Origin: Halomonas sp.
Lineage (GTDB): Bacteria; Pseudomonadota; Gammaproteobacteria; Pseudomonadales; Halomonadaceae
DNA length: 6,293 bases
Direction of reading: 5' to 3'
NCBI GenBank assembly: GCA_003560175.1
Contig: PWIZ01000107.1
Location: forward strand, 1-6,293
Shown here: positions 1 to 5,888 of the stretch, piece by piece
Numbering within the stretch: position 1 is the stretch's first letter
Layout: each line of letters begins with the position of its first letter
Notes under the pieces: generated by a model
Databases searched by the model: none
Told to the model about the DNA's origin: nothing
Seen by the model: the letters and a program-made list of their open reading frames with translations, nothing else
Program-made: the position numbers and the translations under genes

Positions 1-1080
1 ATCGTTCAGGGTCTCGGGCGCGCCCTCCTCGCGCAGGAAGGCCTTGCGCGAGCTGTAGACCACGGTATCGATCTCGCGCTCGGCCGGCCGCACCCACACC
101 GGCACCAGCGCCTGGGGCGACGGTTCGGGCAGGTCGATCATCACCAGCCGGGCGAGGCGCGGCATCTCGCGAATGAAGTGGTCCCCGGCCTTCATTCGCA
201 AGCGCGGGTCGGGGTCGAGCATGCCGTCGAGCATGCGGGCGAATTCCATCGGCAGGCCCAGGGAAGTGGCGGGGATCGCCCGGTGGCCAAAGCGGCAGGA
301 CTGCGCCGAGGCCAGCGCGTAGAGGGTGCCGGCGGCCCCCTGCTCGTCAAAGCGCGGCGAGGAGAGTGCGCCGTTGAGCTGCTCCTCGCCGATGAAATAG
401 ACATCGCCCAGGCGGGCGTTGGTCTGCTGCAGGTTGTCGGACATCAGCTCCATGACGTTGGCCGCCACGAACTGCTGGTTGGCGTCGAGCTGGGCGAACA
501 CCGAGGAGCCCCAGTCGATCAGGGCGATGGTCTCGGTCTCGCCGTCGAACACCAGGTTGGAGGGCTTGATATCGCCATGGACGATGGGGCGTCCCGCCGG
601 GCCGGATTCCCTGCGCAGGGCGCGCAGGATATCGGCCAGCTGGTCGGCGATATGCACCACCAGCCGCGGCGACAGCCTGCCCTCGCGCAGCGACACCTCC
701 TCGAGGTTCAGCCCCGGGGCACGCTGCATCACCAGGATCGACTGATTGCGCACCCGCTGGTAGGCGATGAGCCTGGGAACCCGGGGATGATCCACCTGCT
801 CCAGCATGAAGGCCTCCTCCTCGAGGCGGTCCTGCAGGTGCTGGGGCAGGGTGATCCGGGTGAACTTGAAGACGTACTGGTCCCCCAGGGCGGTCACGCC
901 GGCGAAGACGAAGCCGTAGGCGCCCTTACCGATCAGCGCGATCTCCCGATAGCCCAGCTGCTCGAGCTGGGTCTGGCAGAGCGCCACCCACGCCTTGAGC
1001 TTGCGGGCGTCGTCGTGGCTGAGCAGATAGATCGACTGCTCTTCCGGGATATAGAACTGCTGCAGGGGCGCCTGGGTCAT
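1..1080 (-). CDS. Hanks-type serine/threonine protein kinase, C-terminus cut by window edge
   Basis: This reading frame is open from an ATG at 1080-1078 to the left edge with no stop, giving 360 codons of a longer protein. It has the kinase landmarks in order: glycine loop GKGAYGFVF (residues 51-59), ATP-binding Lys72 in YVFKF, a probable helix-C Glu89 nine residues before HP (98-99), catalytic loop HGDIKPSN (168-175) and metal-binding DWG (189-191). There is also a plausible helix-F Asp245 and a late Arg in DPDPRLR. HGD in place of HRD makes it a non-RD kinase, and DWG replaces DFG. No signal peptide or membrane segment is visible in the first 360 residues, so it is probably cytoplasmic. Residues from about 310 lie past the kinase core and I do not recognise them. 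The gene follows bkdB on the same strand after 165 bases, so it may be read from the bkd transcript. Its substrate is unknown. The ribosome site (GAGATG about 6 bases upstream) is weak. The family call is firm; the role is not. Confidence 0.85.
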   Translation of the reverse strand, partial: MTQAPLQQFYIPEEQSIYLLSHDDARKLKAWVALCQTQLEQLGYREIALIGKGAYGFVFAGVTALGDQYVFKFTRITLPQHLQDRLEEEAFMLEQVDHPRVPRLIAYQRVRNQSILVMQRAPGLNLEEVSLREGRLSPRLVVHIADQLADILRALRRESGPAGRPIVHGDIKPSNLVFDGETETIALIDWGSSVFAQLDANQQFVAANVMELMSDNLQQTNARLGDVYFIGEEQLNGALSSPRFDEQGAAGTLYALASAQSCRFGHRAIPATSLGLPMEFARMLDGMLDPDPRLRMKAGDHFIREMPRLARLVMIDLPEPSPQALVPVWVRPAEREIDTVVYSSRKAFLREEGAPETLND

Positions 1081-1245
1081 GGCTTCATCTCAAATGGTGC
1101 AAGGACTGCCGGGCGCCTGGTGGCGTTGCTTGTGTGACCGCAGGTTGCCCAGGAGCCCTTCGGTCTCCATTCGTCGAAGCGTCGAACCGCGGGAGAGCCC
1201 AGCTCCGCGGGGCGAATCGCCGCGCAGCGGCGCAGGACTCGGCGG
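1081..1245. other. bkdB-kinase intergenic gap with weak hairpin and short repeats
   Basis: This 165-base gap lies between the bkdB stop and the kinase ATG. It holds a 6-bp stem with a 3-base loop (1218-1232, CGCCGC/GCGGCG), placed 14 bases after the bkdB stop. No T-run follows it on the minus strand, so at most it would stabilise the mRNA end or be a poor terminator. A tandem 8-base near-repeat (CGTCGAAG then CGTCGAAC, 1172-1187) overlaps a small dyad TTCGTCGAA (1170-1178). I see no convincing sigma-70 promoter for the kinase, so read-through from bkdB is the simpler assumption. Confidence 0.4.
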
Positions 1246-2871
1246 CTACACGAGATGCAGAAGCATGGTCTCCGGCGCCTCCAGATAGCCCTTCCAGGCA
1301 TTGCAGAAGCGCGCAATGGTGCCGCCGTCGATGATGCGGTGATCGCCGGCCCAGGTGACCGTCATGATCGCCCGCTTCACCACGCGGTCCTCGGCGTCGA
1401 AGCGCGGCAGCCACTGGGTCTTGCCGATGGCGACGATGGCCACCTCCGGGGCGTTGATGATCGGCGCCGCATAGGTGCCGCCCAGGGCGCCGATATTGGA
1501 GATGCTGATGGTGCCCCCCTTGAGATCCGCCTGACTCACCTTGCCGGCCCGAGCCGCCTCGGTGAGGCGCTGTATCTCCGCCGCCACCTCGAGCAGGCTG
1601 AACCCTTCCACACCCTTGACGTTGGGCACCAGCAGCCCGGCGCGGCTGTCCACTGCCATGCCCACGTTGACCGAAGGCAGGTAGTGGATCTCGCTGACGT
1701 CGTCGTTGAGCCGAGCATTGAGAATCGGCGCCTCGCGCACCGCCAGCGCCATCGCCTTCATGAAGAAGGGCATCAGCGTCAGTCGGGTCTCCTCGGCCGC
1801 CGCCAGGGGCTTGAGCCGCTCGCGCAGGGCGAGGAGTTCGGTGACGTCGATCTCCTCGCCGTACTGGAAGTGCGGGATGGTGCTGGCCGCCTCCACCATG
1901 CGCTTCGCCATGACGGCGCGCACGCCGCGCAGCGGCTCGATGCGCACGTCGCCGCTGGCGGGTTCGGCGGGAGCTCGGCCGGTGGCGCCCGCATCACGGG
2001 CACCGCGAACCTCATCCCTTTCCTGCCGGGAGTCATCCGCTGCCAGGTAGCCCAGCACGTCCTCCTTGAGCACCCGTCCCTGGCGGCCGGAGCCCGGCAC
2101 CTCCTCCAGGGCCAGGCCGTGCTCGCGCAGCAGGCGGCGCACCGCCGGCGCGGCCGGGATACGTCCATAGGGGCCACGCCCCGGCTCGACGGCGGCCTCC
2201 TGTTCGGACCAGGCCGGTGCCGGCGACTCCCGCGAAGGCCGGCGCTCCTCCCGGGGCGCCGGCTCGGCGGTGGGAGCGTCATCCCGAGCCTCGCTGCCTT
2301 CGGGCAGATAGGCATAGAGGGGAGCATGCACCCGGGCGATCTCCCCCCGAGCAACGTGCAGCCGCTGGATGACACCCGCCTCGGGGGCGGTGATCTCCAC
2401 CAGAGCCTTGTCGGTCATCACATCGACCACCGGCTGGTCCTCGGCGATGGTCTCACCCTCGGCCACGCGCCACTCCACCACCTCGCACTCGACGATGCCC
2501 TCGCCGATATCGGGGAGGATAAACTCCTTGGCTGCACGGCTCGGGGCGGCGGCGCCCGGCGGCGGCTCGGCGGGCCGGGAAGCCGGTTCTTCGACCGTGG
2601 CGGGCTTCACCTTCTCCGGCTCGGCGGCCGCATCGCTCTCCGCCTGATAGGCGAACAGCGGCGCATGCACCTTGGCGATCTCGCCCTTCTGCACGTAGAG
2701 GCGCGTCACCCGCCCCGCCTCCGGGGCGGTGATCTCCACCAGCGCCTTGTCGGTCATCACCTCGACCACCGGCTGGTCCTCCTCGATCACGTCGCCCTCG
2801 GCCACGTGCCATTCGACCACCTCGCACTCCACGATACCTTCACCGATATCGGGCAGCATAAAATCGCTCAT
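1246..2871 (-). CDS. bkdB: Branched-chain 2-oxo acid dehydrogenase E2 (dihydrolipoyl acyltransferase), two lipoyl domains
   Basis: This is the core of the cytoplasmic BCKDH complex. It accepts the acyl group from E1 on lipoyl-lysine and transfers it to CoA, giving isobutyryl-, isovaleryl- or 2-methylbutyryl-CoA. The protein has 541 residues. Lipoyl domain 1 (about 4-76) has Lys42 in VMTDKALVEI. An Ala/Pro/Glu-rich linker follows. Lipoyl domain 2 (about 117-189) has Lys155 in the same motif, then comes a second linker. The peripheral subunit-binding domain (about 235-278) contains RIPAAPAVRRLL and GRQGRVLKEDV. The catalytic domain (about 309-541) has SNIGALGG, INAPEVAI and the active-site GDHRIIDGG (His511, Asp515). 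Motifs such as MTDKALVEI favour a BCKDH E2 over a pyruvate or 2-oxoglutarate E2. The ATG at 2871-2869 is fixed by AAGGAG (2880-2885), 8 bases upstream, whose first A is the last base of the bkdA2 stop. It is longer than the single-lipoyl pseudomonad BkdB (about 420 residues). Substrate class is inferred from sequence. Confidence 0.92.
   Translation of the reverse strand: MSDFMLPDIGEGIVECEVVEWHVAEGDVIEEDQPVVEVMTDKALVEITAPEAGRVTRLYVQKGEIAKVHAPLFAYQAESDAAAEPEKVKPATVEEPASRPAEPPPGAAAPSRAAKEFILPDIGEGIVECEVVEWRVAEGETIAEDQPVVDVMTDKALVEITAPEAGVIQRLHVARGEIARVHAPLYAYLPEGSEARDDAPTAEPAPREERRPSRESPAPAWSEQEAAVEPGRGPYGRIPAAPAVRRLLREHGLALEEVPGSGRQGRVLKEDVLGYLAADDSRQERDEVRGARDAGATGRAPAEPASGDVRIEPLRGVRAVMAKRMVEAASTIPHFQYGEEIDVTELLALRERLKPLAAAEETRLTLMPFFMKAMALAVREAPILNARLNDDVSEIHYLPSVNVGMAVDSRAGLLVPNVKGVEGFSLLEVAAEIQRLTEAARAGKVSQADLKGGTISISNIGALGGTYAAPIINAPEVAIVAIGKTQWLPRFDAEDRVVKRAIMTVTWAGDHRIIDGGTIARFCNAWKGYLEAPETMLLHLV
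2305..2862 (-). repeat. Tandem duplication encoding the two lipoyl domains of BkdB
   Basis: The two copies lie at 2644-2862 (domain 1) and 2305-2523 (domain 2), offset by exactly 339 bases (113 codons), with a linker between them. By hand comparison about 58 of 73 residues are identical. The match is visible in DNA too: around the lipoyl-lysine codons (2382-2441 and 2721-2780) exact blocks of about 17-20 bases recur. Long DNA identity within one gene could reflect a fairly recent duplication or gene conversion, and would allow recombination to a one-domain form. Confidence 0.85.
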
Positions 2872-2884
2872 CGTCCTATCTCCT

Positions 2885-3862
2885 TCAGAAAGCCACGGAG
2901 GCCTTGATCGCTTCGAAGACCTTCAGGTGGTCCGGTAGATACTCCTTCTCCAGGGTCAGTGGGAAGGGGGTATCCAGGCCGGTCACCCGGGCGATGGGCG
3001 ATTCCAGATAGAGGAAGCAGCGCTCCTGGACGGTGGCGGCGATCTCGCCGGCGAAGCCGCCGGTGAGCGGCGCTTCATGGGTGATGACCAGGCGTCCGGT
3101 CTTGAGCACCGACTCCACCACGCTGTCCTCGTCCCAGGGCAGGATGGAGCGCAGATCGATCACCTCGCAGGAGATGCCCTCCTTATCGGCCAGCTCCACG
3201 GCGCGGTCGATCACCTCCATCTGCGCGCCCCAGCCGAGCACGGTGACGTCGCTGCCCTCCCGGGTCACCTCGGCCTCGCCGATGGGCAGCTGGTAGTCCT
3301 CCTCGGGCACCTCCCCGGTGGAGGCGCGATAGAGGCGCTTGGGCTCGAAGAACAGCACCGGGTCCGGGTCGCGGATCGCCGCCAGCAGCAGGCCCTTGGC
3401 CTGATAGGGGTTGCGCGGCACCACGACCTTGAGGCCCGGGGTGTGCGCGAAGTAGGCCTCCGGCGACTGGGAGTGATAGAGCCCCCCGGCGATACCGCCG
3501 CCGTAGGGCGCACGGATGGTCAGGCCGCCGACATTGAAGAGATCGCCGGAGCGGTAGCGGAACTTGGCCGTCTCGTTGACGATCTGGTCGAAGGCCGGAA
3601 AGATGTAGTCGGCGAACTGGATCTCCGCCACCGGTACCGAGCCCTGGGCGGCCAGGCCGTTGGCGAAGCCGATGATGCCCTGCTCCACCAGCGGCGTGTT
3701 GAAGCAGCGCGACTTCCCATACTTCTCCTGCAGATGGCTGGTGGCACGGAAGACCCCGCCGAAGATGCCCACGTCCTCGCCGAAGCAGAGCACCTTGTCG
3801 TCCTCGGCCATGGCGATGTCCAGGGCGCTGTTGATGGCCTGCAGCATGTTCATGTTGGGCAT
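2885..3862 (-). CDS. bkdA2: Branched-chain 2-oxo acid dehydrogenase E1 beta subunit
   Basis: This is the beta half of the alpha2-beta2 thiamine-diphosphate E1, which oxidatively decarboxylates branched-chain 2-oxo acids and acylates the lipoyl arm of E2. It has 325 residues, the usual length for the family. Visible landmarks are [11 protein letters not shown] (28-38) and [14 protein letters not shown] (54-67), whose Glu60 is the position that activates the thiamine ring. Others are the cofactor/subunit loop [24 protein letters not shown] (118-140, here given by its key residues Gly121-123, His130 and Ser131) and a C-terminal transketolase domain with LPWDEDSV and [15 protein letters not shown] chose the ATG at 3862-3860 because GAGGGGAG lies just upstream and translation then starts 1 base after the bkdA1 stop. 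An in-frame ATG at 3889 would overlap bkdA1 by 26 bases and add nine residues outside the conserved start. The coupling suggests balanced E1 alpha and beta synthesis. Confidence 0.93.
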   Translation of the reverse strand: MPNMNMLQAINSALDIAMAEDDKVLCFGEDVGIFGGVFRATSHLQEKYGKSRCFNTPLVEQGIIGFANGLAAQGSVPVAEIQFADYIFPAFDQIVNETAKFRYRSGDLFNVGGLTIRAPYGGGIAGGLYHSQSPEAYFAHTPGLKVVVPRNPYQAKGLLLAAIRDPDPVLFFEPKRLYRASTGEVPEEDYQLPIGEAEVTREGSDVTVLGWGAQMEVIDRAVELADKEGISCEVIDLRSILPWDEDSVVESVLKTGRLVITHEAPLTGGFAGEIAATVQERCFLYLESPIARVTGLDTPFPLTLEKEYLPDHLKVFEAIKASVAF

Positions 3863-3863
3863 C

Positions 3864-5087
3864 TCACTCCCCTCCCCGGTTGTCTGCATCGCTGGCGTCG
3901 TCGCGGGGCTTCACATCCGGGTCCAGGGAGCGCGCCCCCCGGGGGTAGGCCTCCGGGTACTGGCGGATATGGGTCTTCAGGTGGTCCAGCTGGCGCTGCA
4001 GCGCCGGGGTGACATCGGCGTAGACGTCGCTGACCAGGCTGTCCAGCGGGGGGGGCGGACGCTTCTCGGCGCGCTTCATGGTCTCCAGCACCTCTCGGCG
4101 CAGCGACTCCTGGAGGGCCTTCTCCTCGTCGTCGTTCCACCACTCCCGGGCCACCAACCAGTTCTGCATGCGCAGGATGGGGTCCTTGTCCCGCCACACC
4201 TCCTCTTCCTTCTTCGAGCGGTAGCCGGAGGGATCATCGGAGGAAGAGTGGGCCGCCAGACGATAGGTCATCGCCTCGATGAGCACCGGCTTGTTCTCCT
4301 CCACGGCGATGCGGCGCGCCTTGCGGGTCGCCGAGAGCACCGCCAGGATGTCGTTGCCGTCCACCCGGATGACGTGCATGCGGTAGCCGAAGGCCCGCGG
4401 TGCCACGCCGTCGGCGGCGAACTGCTCGATGGAGGGGGTCGAGATCGCGTAGCCGTTGTTGCGACAGAAGAAGATCACCGGCACCTCGTGCACCGCCGCC
4501 ATGTTGAGCGCGGCGTGGAAGTCACCCTCGGAGGCGGCACCCTCGCCGAAGAAGACGATGGTGCAGTGGCCCTCGCCCGCCAGCTTCTGGCCATAGGCAT
4601 AGCCGGTAGCCTGGGGAATCTGGGTGGCCAGCGGCGACGAGACGGTCATGAAGTGCAGCTTGCGCGAGCCGTAGTGGATCGGCATCTGGCGGCCCTTGCC
4701 ATAGTCGAGCTCGTTGCCGAAGAGCTGGTTCATGAACTCGTCGTAGCTGAAGCCGCGGTAGACCAGCGCCCCCTGCTCGCGGTACTGGGACATGATCATG
4801 TCGGCGTCATCCAGCGCCGCCGCCGCGCCGATCACCGCGGCCTCCTCGCCGGTGCACTGCATGTAGAAGGAGAGCCGACCCTGACGCTGGGCGGCCATCA
4901 TCCGCTCATCCAGCACCCGGGTCGCCACCATGGTGCGATAGATCCTGAGCGCCTGCTCGCGGTCCAGCGCCGGCGCCTCGGCCCCCTCGTGGAGGGTGCC
5001 GTCCTGCCGGAGCAGCCGAAAGGTGGGTATCGAAAACTCGTCGCCACGCAGGAAGTCGGGCGTATGAATATCTGTTGTCGTTGTCAT
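3864..5087 (-). CDS. bkdA1: Branched-chain 2-oxo acid dehydrogenase E1 alpha subunit
   Basis: This is the thiamine-diphosphate-binding subunit of E1 and the first gene of the operon. It has 407 residues. Features that mark BCKDH rather than pyruvate dehydrogenase are [19 protein letters not shown] (74-92), [13 protein letters not shown] (100-112), [11 protein letters not shown] (130-140) and [13 protein letters not shown] (150-162). The thiamine-diphosphate motif runs from GEGAASEGD (181-189) to NNGYAIS (210-216). The loop [17 protein letters not shown] (275-291) aligns with the mammalian phosphorylation loop: Ser281 and Ser291 sit at the two phosphosites, after His280. The C-terminus (about 375-407) is hydrophilic and probably flexible. 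I start at ATG 5087-5085 because AGAGGA (5095-5100) lies 7 bases upstream and the residues before it are not conserved-looking; a longer frame begins with TTG at 5168, next to the operator. The control region upstream carries a LiuR-like palindrome. Confidence 0.93.
   Translation of the reverse strand: MTTTTDIHTPDFLRGDEFSIPTFRLLRQDGTLHEGAEAPALDREQALRIYRTMVATRVLDERMMAAQRQGRLSFYMQCTGEEAAVIGAAAALDDADMIMSQYREQGALVYRGFSYDEFMNQLFGNELDYGKGRQMPIHYGSRKLHFMTVSSPLATQIPQATGYAYGQKLAGEGHCTIVFFGEGAASEGDFHAALNMAAVHEVPVIFFCRNNGYAISTPSIEQFAADGVAPRAFGYRMHVIRVDGNDILAVLSATRKARRIAVEENKPVLIEAMTYRLAAHSSSDDPSGYRSKKEEEVWRDKDPILRMQNWLVAREWWNDDEEKALQESLRREVLETMKRAEKRPPPPLDSLVSDVYADVTPALQRQLDHLKTHIRQYPEAYPRGARSLDPDVKPRDDASDADNRGGE
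3867..3874 (-). promoter_or_regulatory. Shine-Dalgarno fixing the bkdA2 start
   Basis: On the minus strand GAGGGGAG lies 4-8 bases before the ATG at 3862, inside the last codons of bkdA1. It supports this start over the upstream ATG at 3889 and a re-initiation junction reading TGAGATG. Confidence 0.7.
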
Positions 5088-5094
5088 CTCGGTG

Positions 5095-5100
5095 TCCTCT
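5095..5100 (-). promoter_or_regulatory. Shine-Dalgarno fixing the bkdA1 start
   Basis: AGAGGA on the minus strand lies 7 bases before the ATG at 5087. This is the reason for rejecting the TTG at 5168. A small 4-bp stem (CCCT/AGGG, 5103-5114) sits directly upstream of it in the leader and could modestly affect access; it is too short to call a riboswitch or attenuator. Confidence 0.65.
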
Positions 5101-5163
5101 ACCCCTTTTGAGGGCAGTGTTGTTGCTTGCCTCGACCTTTGCCAGGAGGATTGCTCCCGGCGG

Positions 5164-5184
5164 GTCAACGCACCCCGAGTTGAC
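5164..5184. repeat. Inverted repeat flanking the operator
   Basis: GTCAAC (5164-5169) and GTTGAC (5179-5184) are perfect inverted copies separated by 9 bases. The right arm is shared with the left half of the LiuR-like palindrome. It could be a second half-site or an RNA hairpin at the start of the bkdA1 leader; I cannot tell which. Confidence 0.4.
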
Positions 5185-5195
5185 GTTAACGTAAA
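5180..5195. promoter_or_regulatory. LiuR-like operator palindrome
   Basis: The 16 bases TTGACGTTAACGTAAA form a dyad with a perfect 10-base core, ACGTTAACGT (5183-5192), and one mismatched pair in the arms. It lies 93 bases before the bkdA1 start and 133 before the peroxidase start. As I recall, operators of the MerR-family regulator LiuR, which controls branched-chain amino acid breakdown in proteobacteria, are palindromes with paired ACGT half-sites of this form. Position and pathway fit. The regulator gene is not in the window, so the assignment is inferred. Confidence 0.6.
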
Positions 5196-5292
5196 ATGCG
5201 ATGCCGCGCATCCATCTTGCCAGAAAAACGATCAAGGCTAGTGGATTCCACTGCCATGAACCCCGCGGGGCCGCCGCGGTCAACCCTGTTCC

Positions 5293-5306
5293 GGCCCACG
5301 CGGGCC
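5293..5306 (+). other. Small GC hairpin in the peroxidase leader
   Basis: GGCCC and GGGCC pair around a 4-base loop, ending 22 bases before the ATG at 5329. There is no following T-run, so it is not an intrinsic terminator. It lies just upstream of the weak GGAAG ribosome site (5314-5318) and might limit translation. Confidence 0.3.
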
Positions 5307-5328
5307 CTCATTCCGGAAGCCTTTCGCC

Positions 5329-5886
5329 ATGCGGACCCTGTCTCTGCCCATCGTGACCCTCGCCGCTACCCTCACCGCGACCCTGCTGGCCGGCCCCGCC
5401 CAGGCCGACCCGGGCGCCCTGCTCGACCACGAGCTGCGGCGGCTGCACTCCAGCGAAGTGGTCAATCTCCAGGAGCGGCTCGGCGACTCCCCGCTGCTGC
5501 TGGTCAACACCGCCAGCCGCTGCGGCTTTACCGGCCAGTTCGAGGGGCTGGAGGCGCTGCACCAGCGCTATGGCGACCGCGGCCTGAAGGTGGCGGGCTT
5601 CTCCTCCAACGATTTCAATCAGGAGATCGACGAGGAGGGCGCCGCGGAAGTCTGCTTCGTGAATTTCGGGGTGACCTTCGACATGTTCGCGCCGATCCCG
5701 GTCCGCGGTGACGAGGCCCATCCGCTGTTCGCCGAGCTGGCCCGACAGAGCGAGGCCCCGCGCTGGAACTTCACCAAGTACCTGGTGGACGAGAGCGGCC
5801 GAGTGGTAGCCCATTTCGGATCCAGCGTGCGCCCTGAGTCACGCCGCCTGCGCGGCGCCATCGAGACGCTGCTGGACGAGAGGTGA
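5329..5886 (+). CDS. Exported glutathione-peroxidase-family protein (probable thiol peroxidase)
   Basis: This is a thioredoxin-fold peroxidase of 185 residues that would reduce hydroperoxides outside the cytoplasm. Residues 1-26 form a signal peptide: basic start, hydrophobic LPIVTLAATLTATLLAG, and an AQA-D cleavage site. The peroxidatic Cys65 lies in VNTASRCGFTGQFEGLEAL (59-77). Trp146 and Asn147 in RWNFTKYLVD match the catalytic Trp/Asn of the family. The FPCNQF motif is here FSSNDF (91-96): the middle Cys is Ser93 and the usual catalytic Gln is Asp95. Cys109, before FGVTF, aligns with the resolving Cys of thioredoxin-dependent family members, so a two-Cys cycle is likely and glutathione may not be the reductant. 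The ATG is chosen because it begins the signal peptide; the ribosome site is weak (GGAAG, about 10 bases upstream). The gene diverges from bkdA1. The reductant and the exact substrate are unknown. Confidence 0.87.
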   Translation: MRTLSLPIVTLAATLTATLLAGPAQADPGALLDHELRRLHSSEVVNLQERLGDSPLLLVNTASRCGFTGQFEGLEALHQRYGDRGLKVAGFSSNDFNQEIDEEGAAEVCFVNFGVTFDMFAPIPVRGDEAHPLFAELARQSEAPRWNFTKYLVDESGRVVAHFGSSVRPESRRLRGAIETLLDER

Positions 5887-5888
5887 GG

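Larger units (their letters stand above)
5088..5328. promoter_or_regulatory. Divergent control region between bkdA1 and the peroxidase gene
   Basis: This 241-base region holds the start signals of both directions and includes AT-richer stretches (about 5180-5240) against the GC-rich background. It contains the palindrome at 5180-5195 and a 6-9-6 inverted repeat overlapping it (5164-5184). Nearer the peroxidase gene are a 10-base palindrome CCCCGCGGGG (5261-5270) and a 5-bp hairpin (5293-5306). On the plus strand TTGCCA (5217-5222) and TAGTGG (5239-5244) are 16 bases apart, a weak sigma-70 candidate. No strong -35/-10 pair is visible toward bkdA1, which is compatible with an activator-dependent or MerR-type promoter but does not prove it. 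Confidence 0.6.

Noticed and set aside
178..1137. Plus-strand frame of 319 codons at the left end
   Set aside because: The minus strand here encodes all kinase motifs in order; the plus frame is its shadow. The kinase itself is easy to miss because it has no stop inside the window.
1218..1232. Intrinsic terminator after bkdB
   Set aside because: The stem is only 6 bp and is followed by GATTCG instead of a T-run, so it does not meet the usual form.
1255..2907. Long open frame (550 codons) on the plus strand opposite bkdB
   Set aside because: It is exactly antisense to a fully conserved E2, is rich in His/Arg/Leu/Gly as GC-rich shadow frames are, and shows no recognisable domain.
3660..5111. 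Long plus-strand frame (483 codons) opposite bkdA1 and bkdA2
   Set aside because: It is antisense to two conserved E1 genes with no domain or ribosome site of note; an overlapping 311-codon frame at 3077-4012 is rejected for the same reason.
5088..5168. Extended bkdA1 start at TTG 5168
   Set aside because: It adds 27 residues with no family resemblance and begins inside the control region, while the ATG at 5087 has a well-spaced AGAGGA.
5101..5200. Riboswitch or attenuator in the bkdA1 leader
   Set aside because: The leader is about 90-100 bases with only tiny hairpins, no leader peptide rich in Val/Leu/Ile that I can see, and no terminator-like stem.
5196..5711. Plus-strand frame overlapping the peroxidase in another phase
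   Set aside because: Its Arg/Pro/Ala-rich product has no motif, whereas the 5329 frame carries a signal peptide and the peroxidase motifs. The ATG at 5256 belongs to this rejected frame.
5308..5814. Minus-strand frame of 168 codons opposite the peroxidase
   Set aside because: It is antisense to a recognised gene, with shadow-like composition and no conserved motif.
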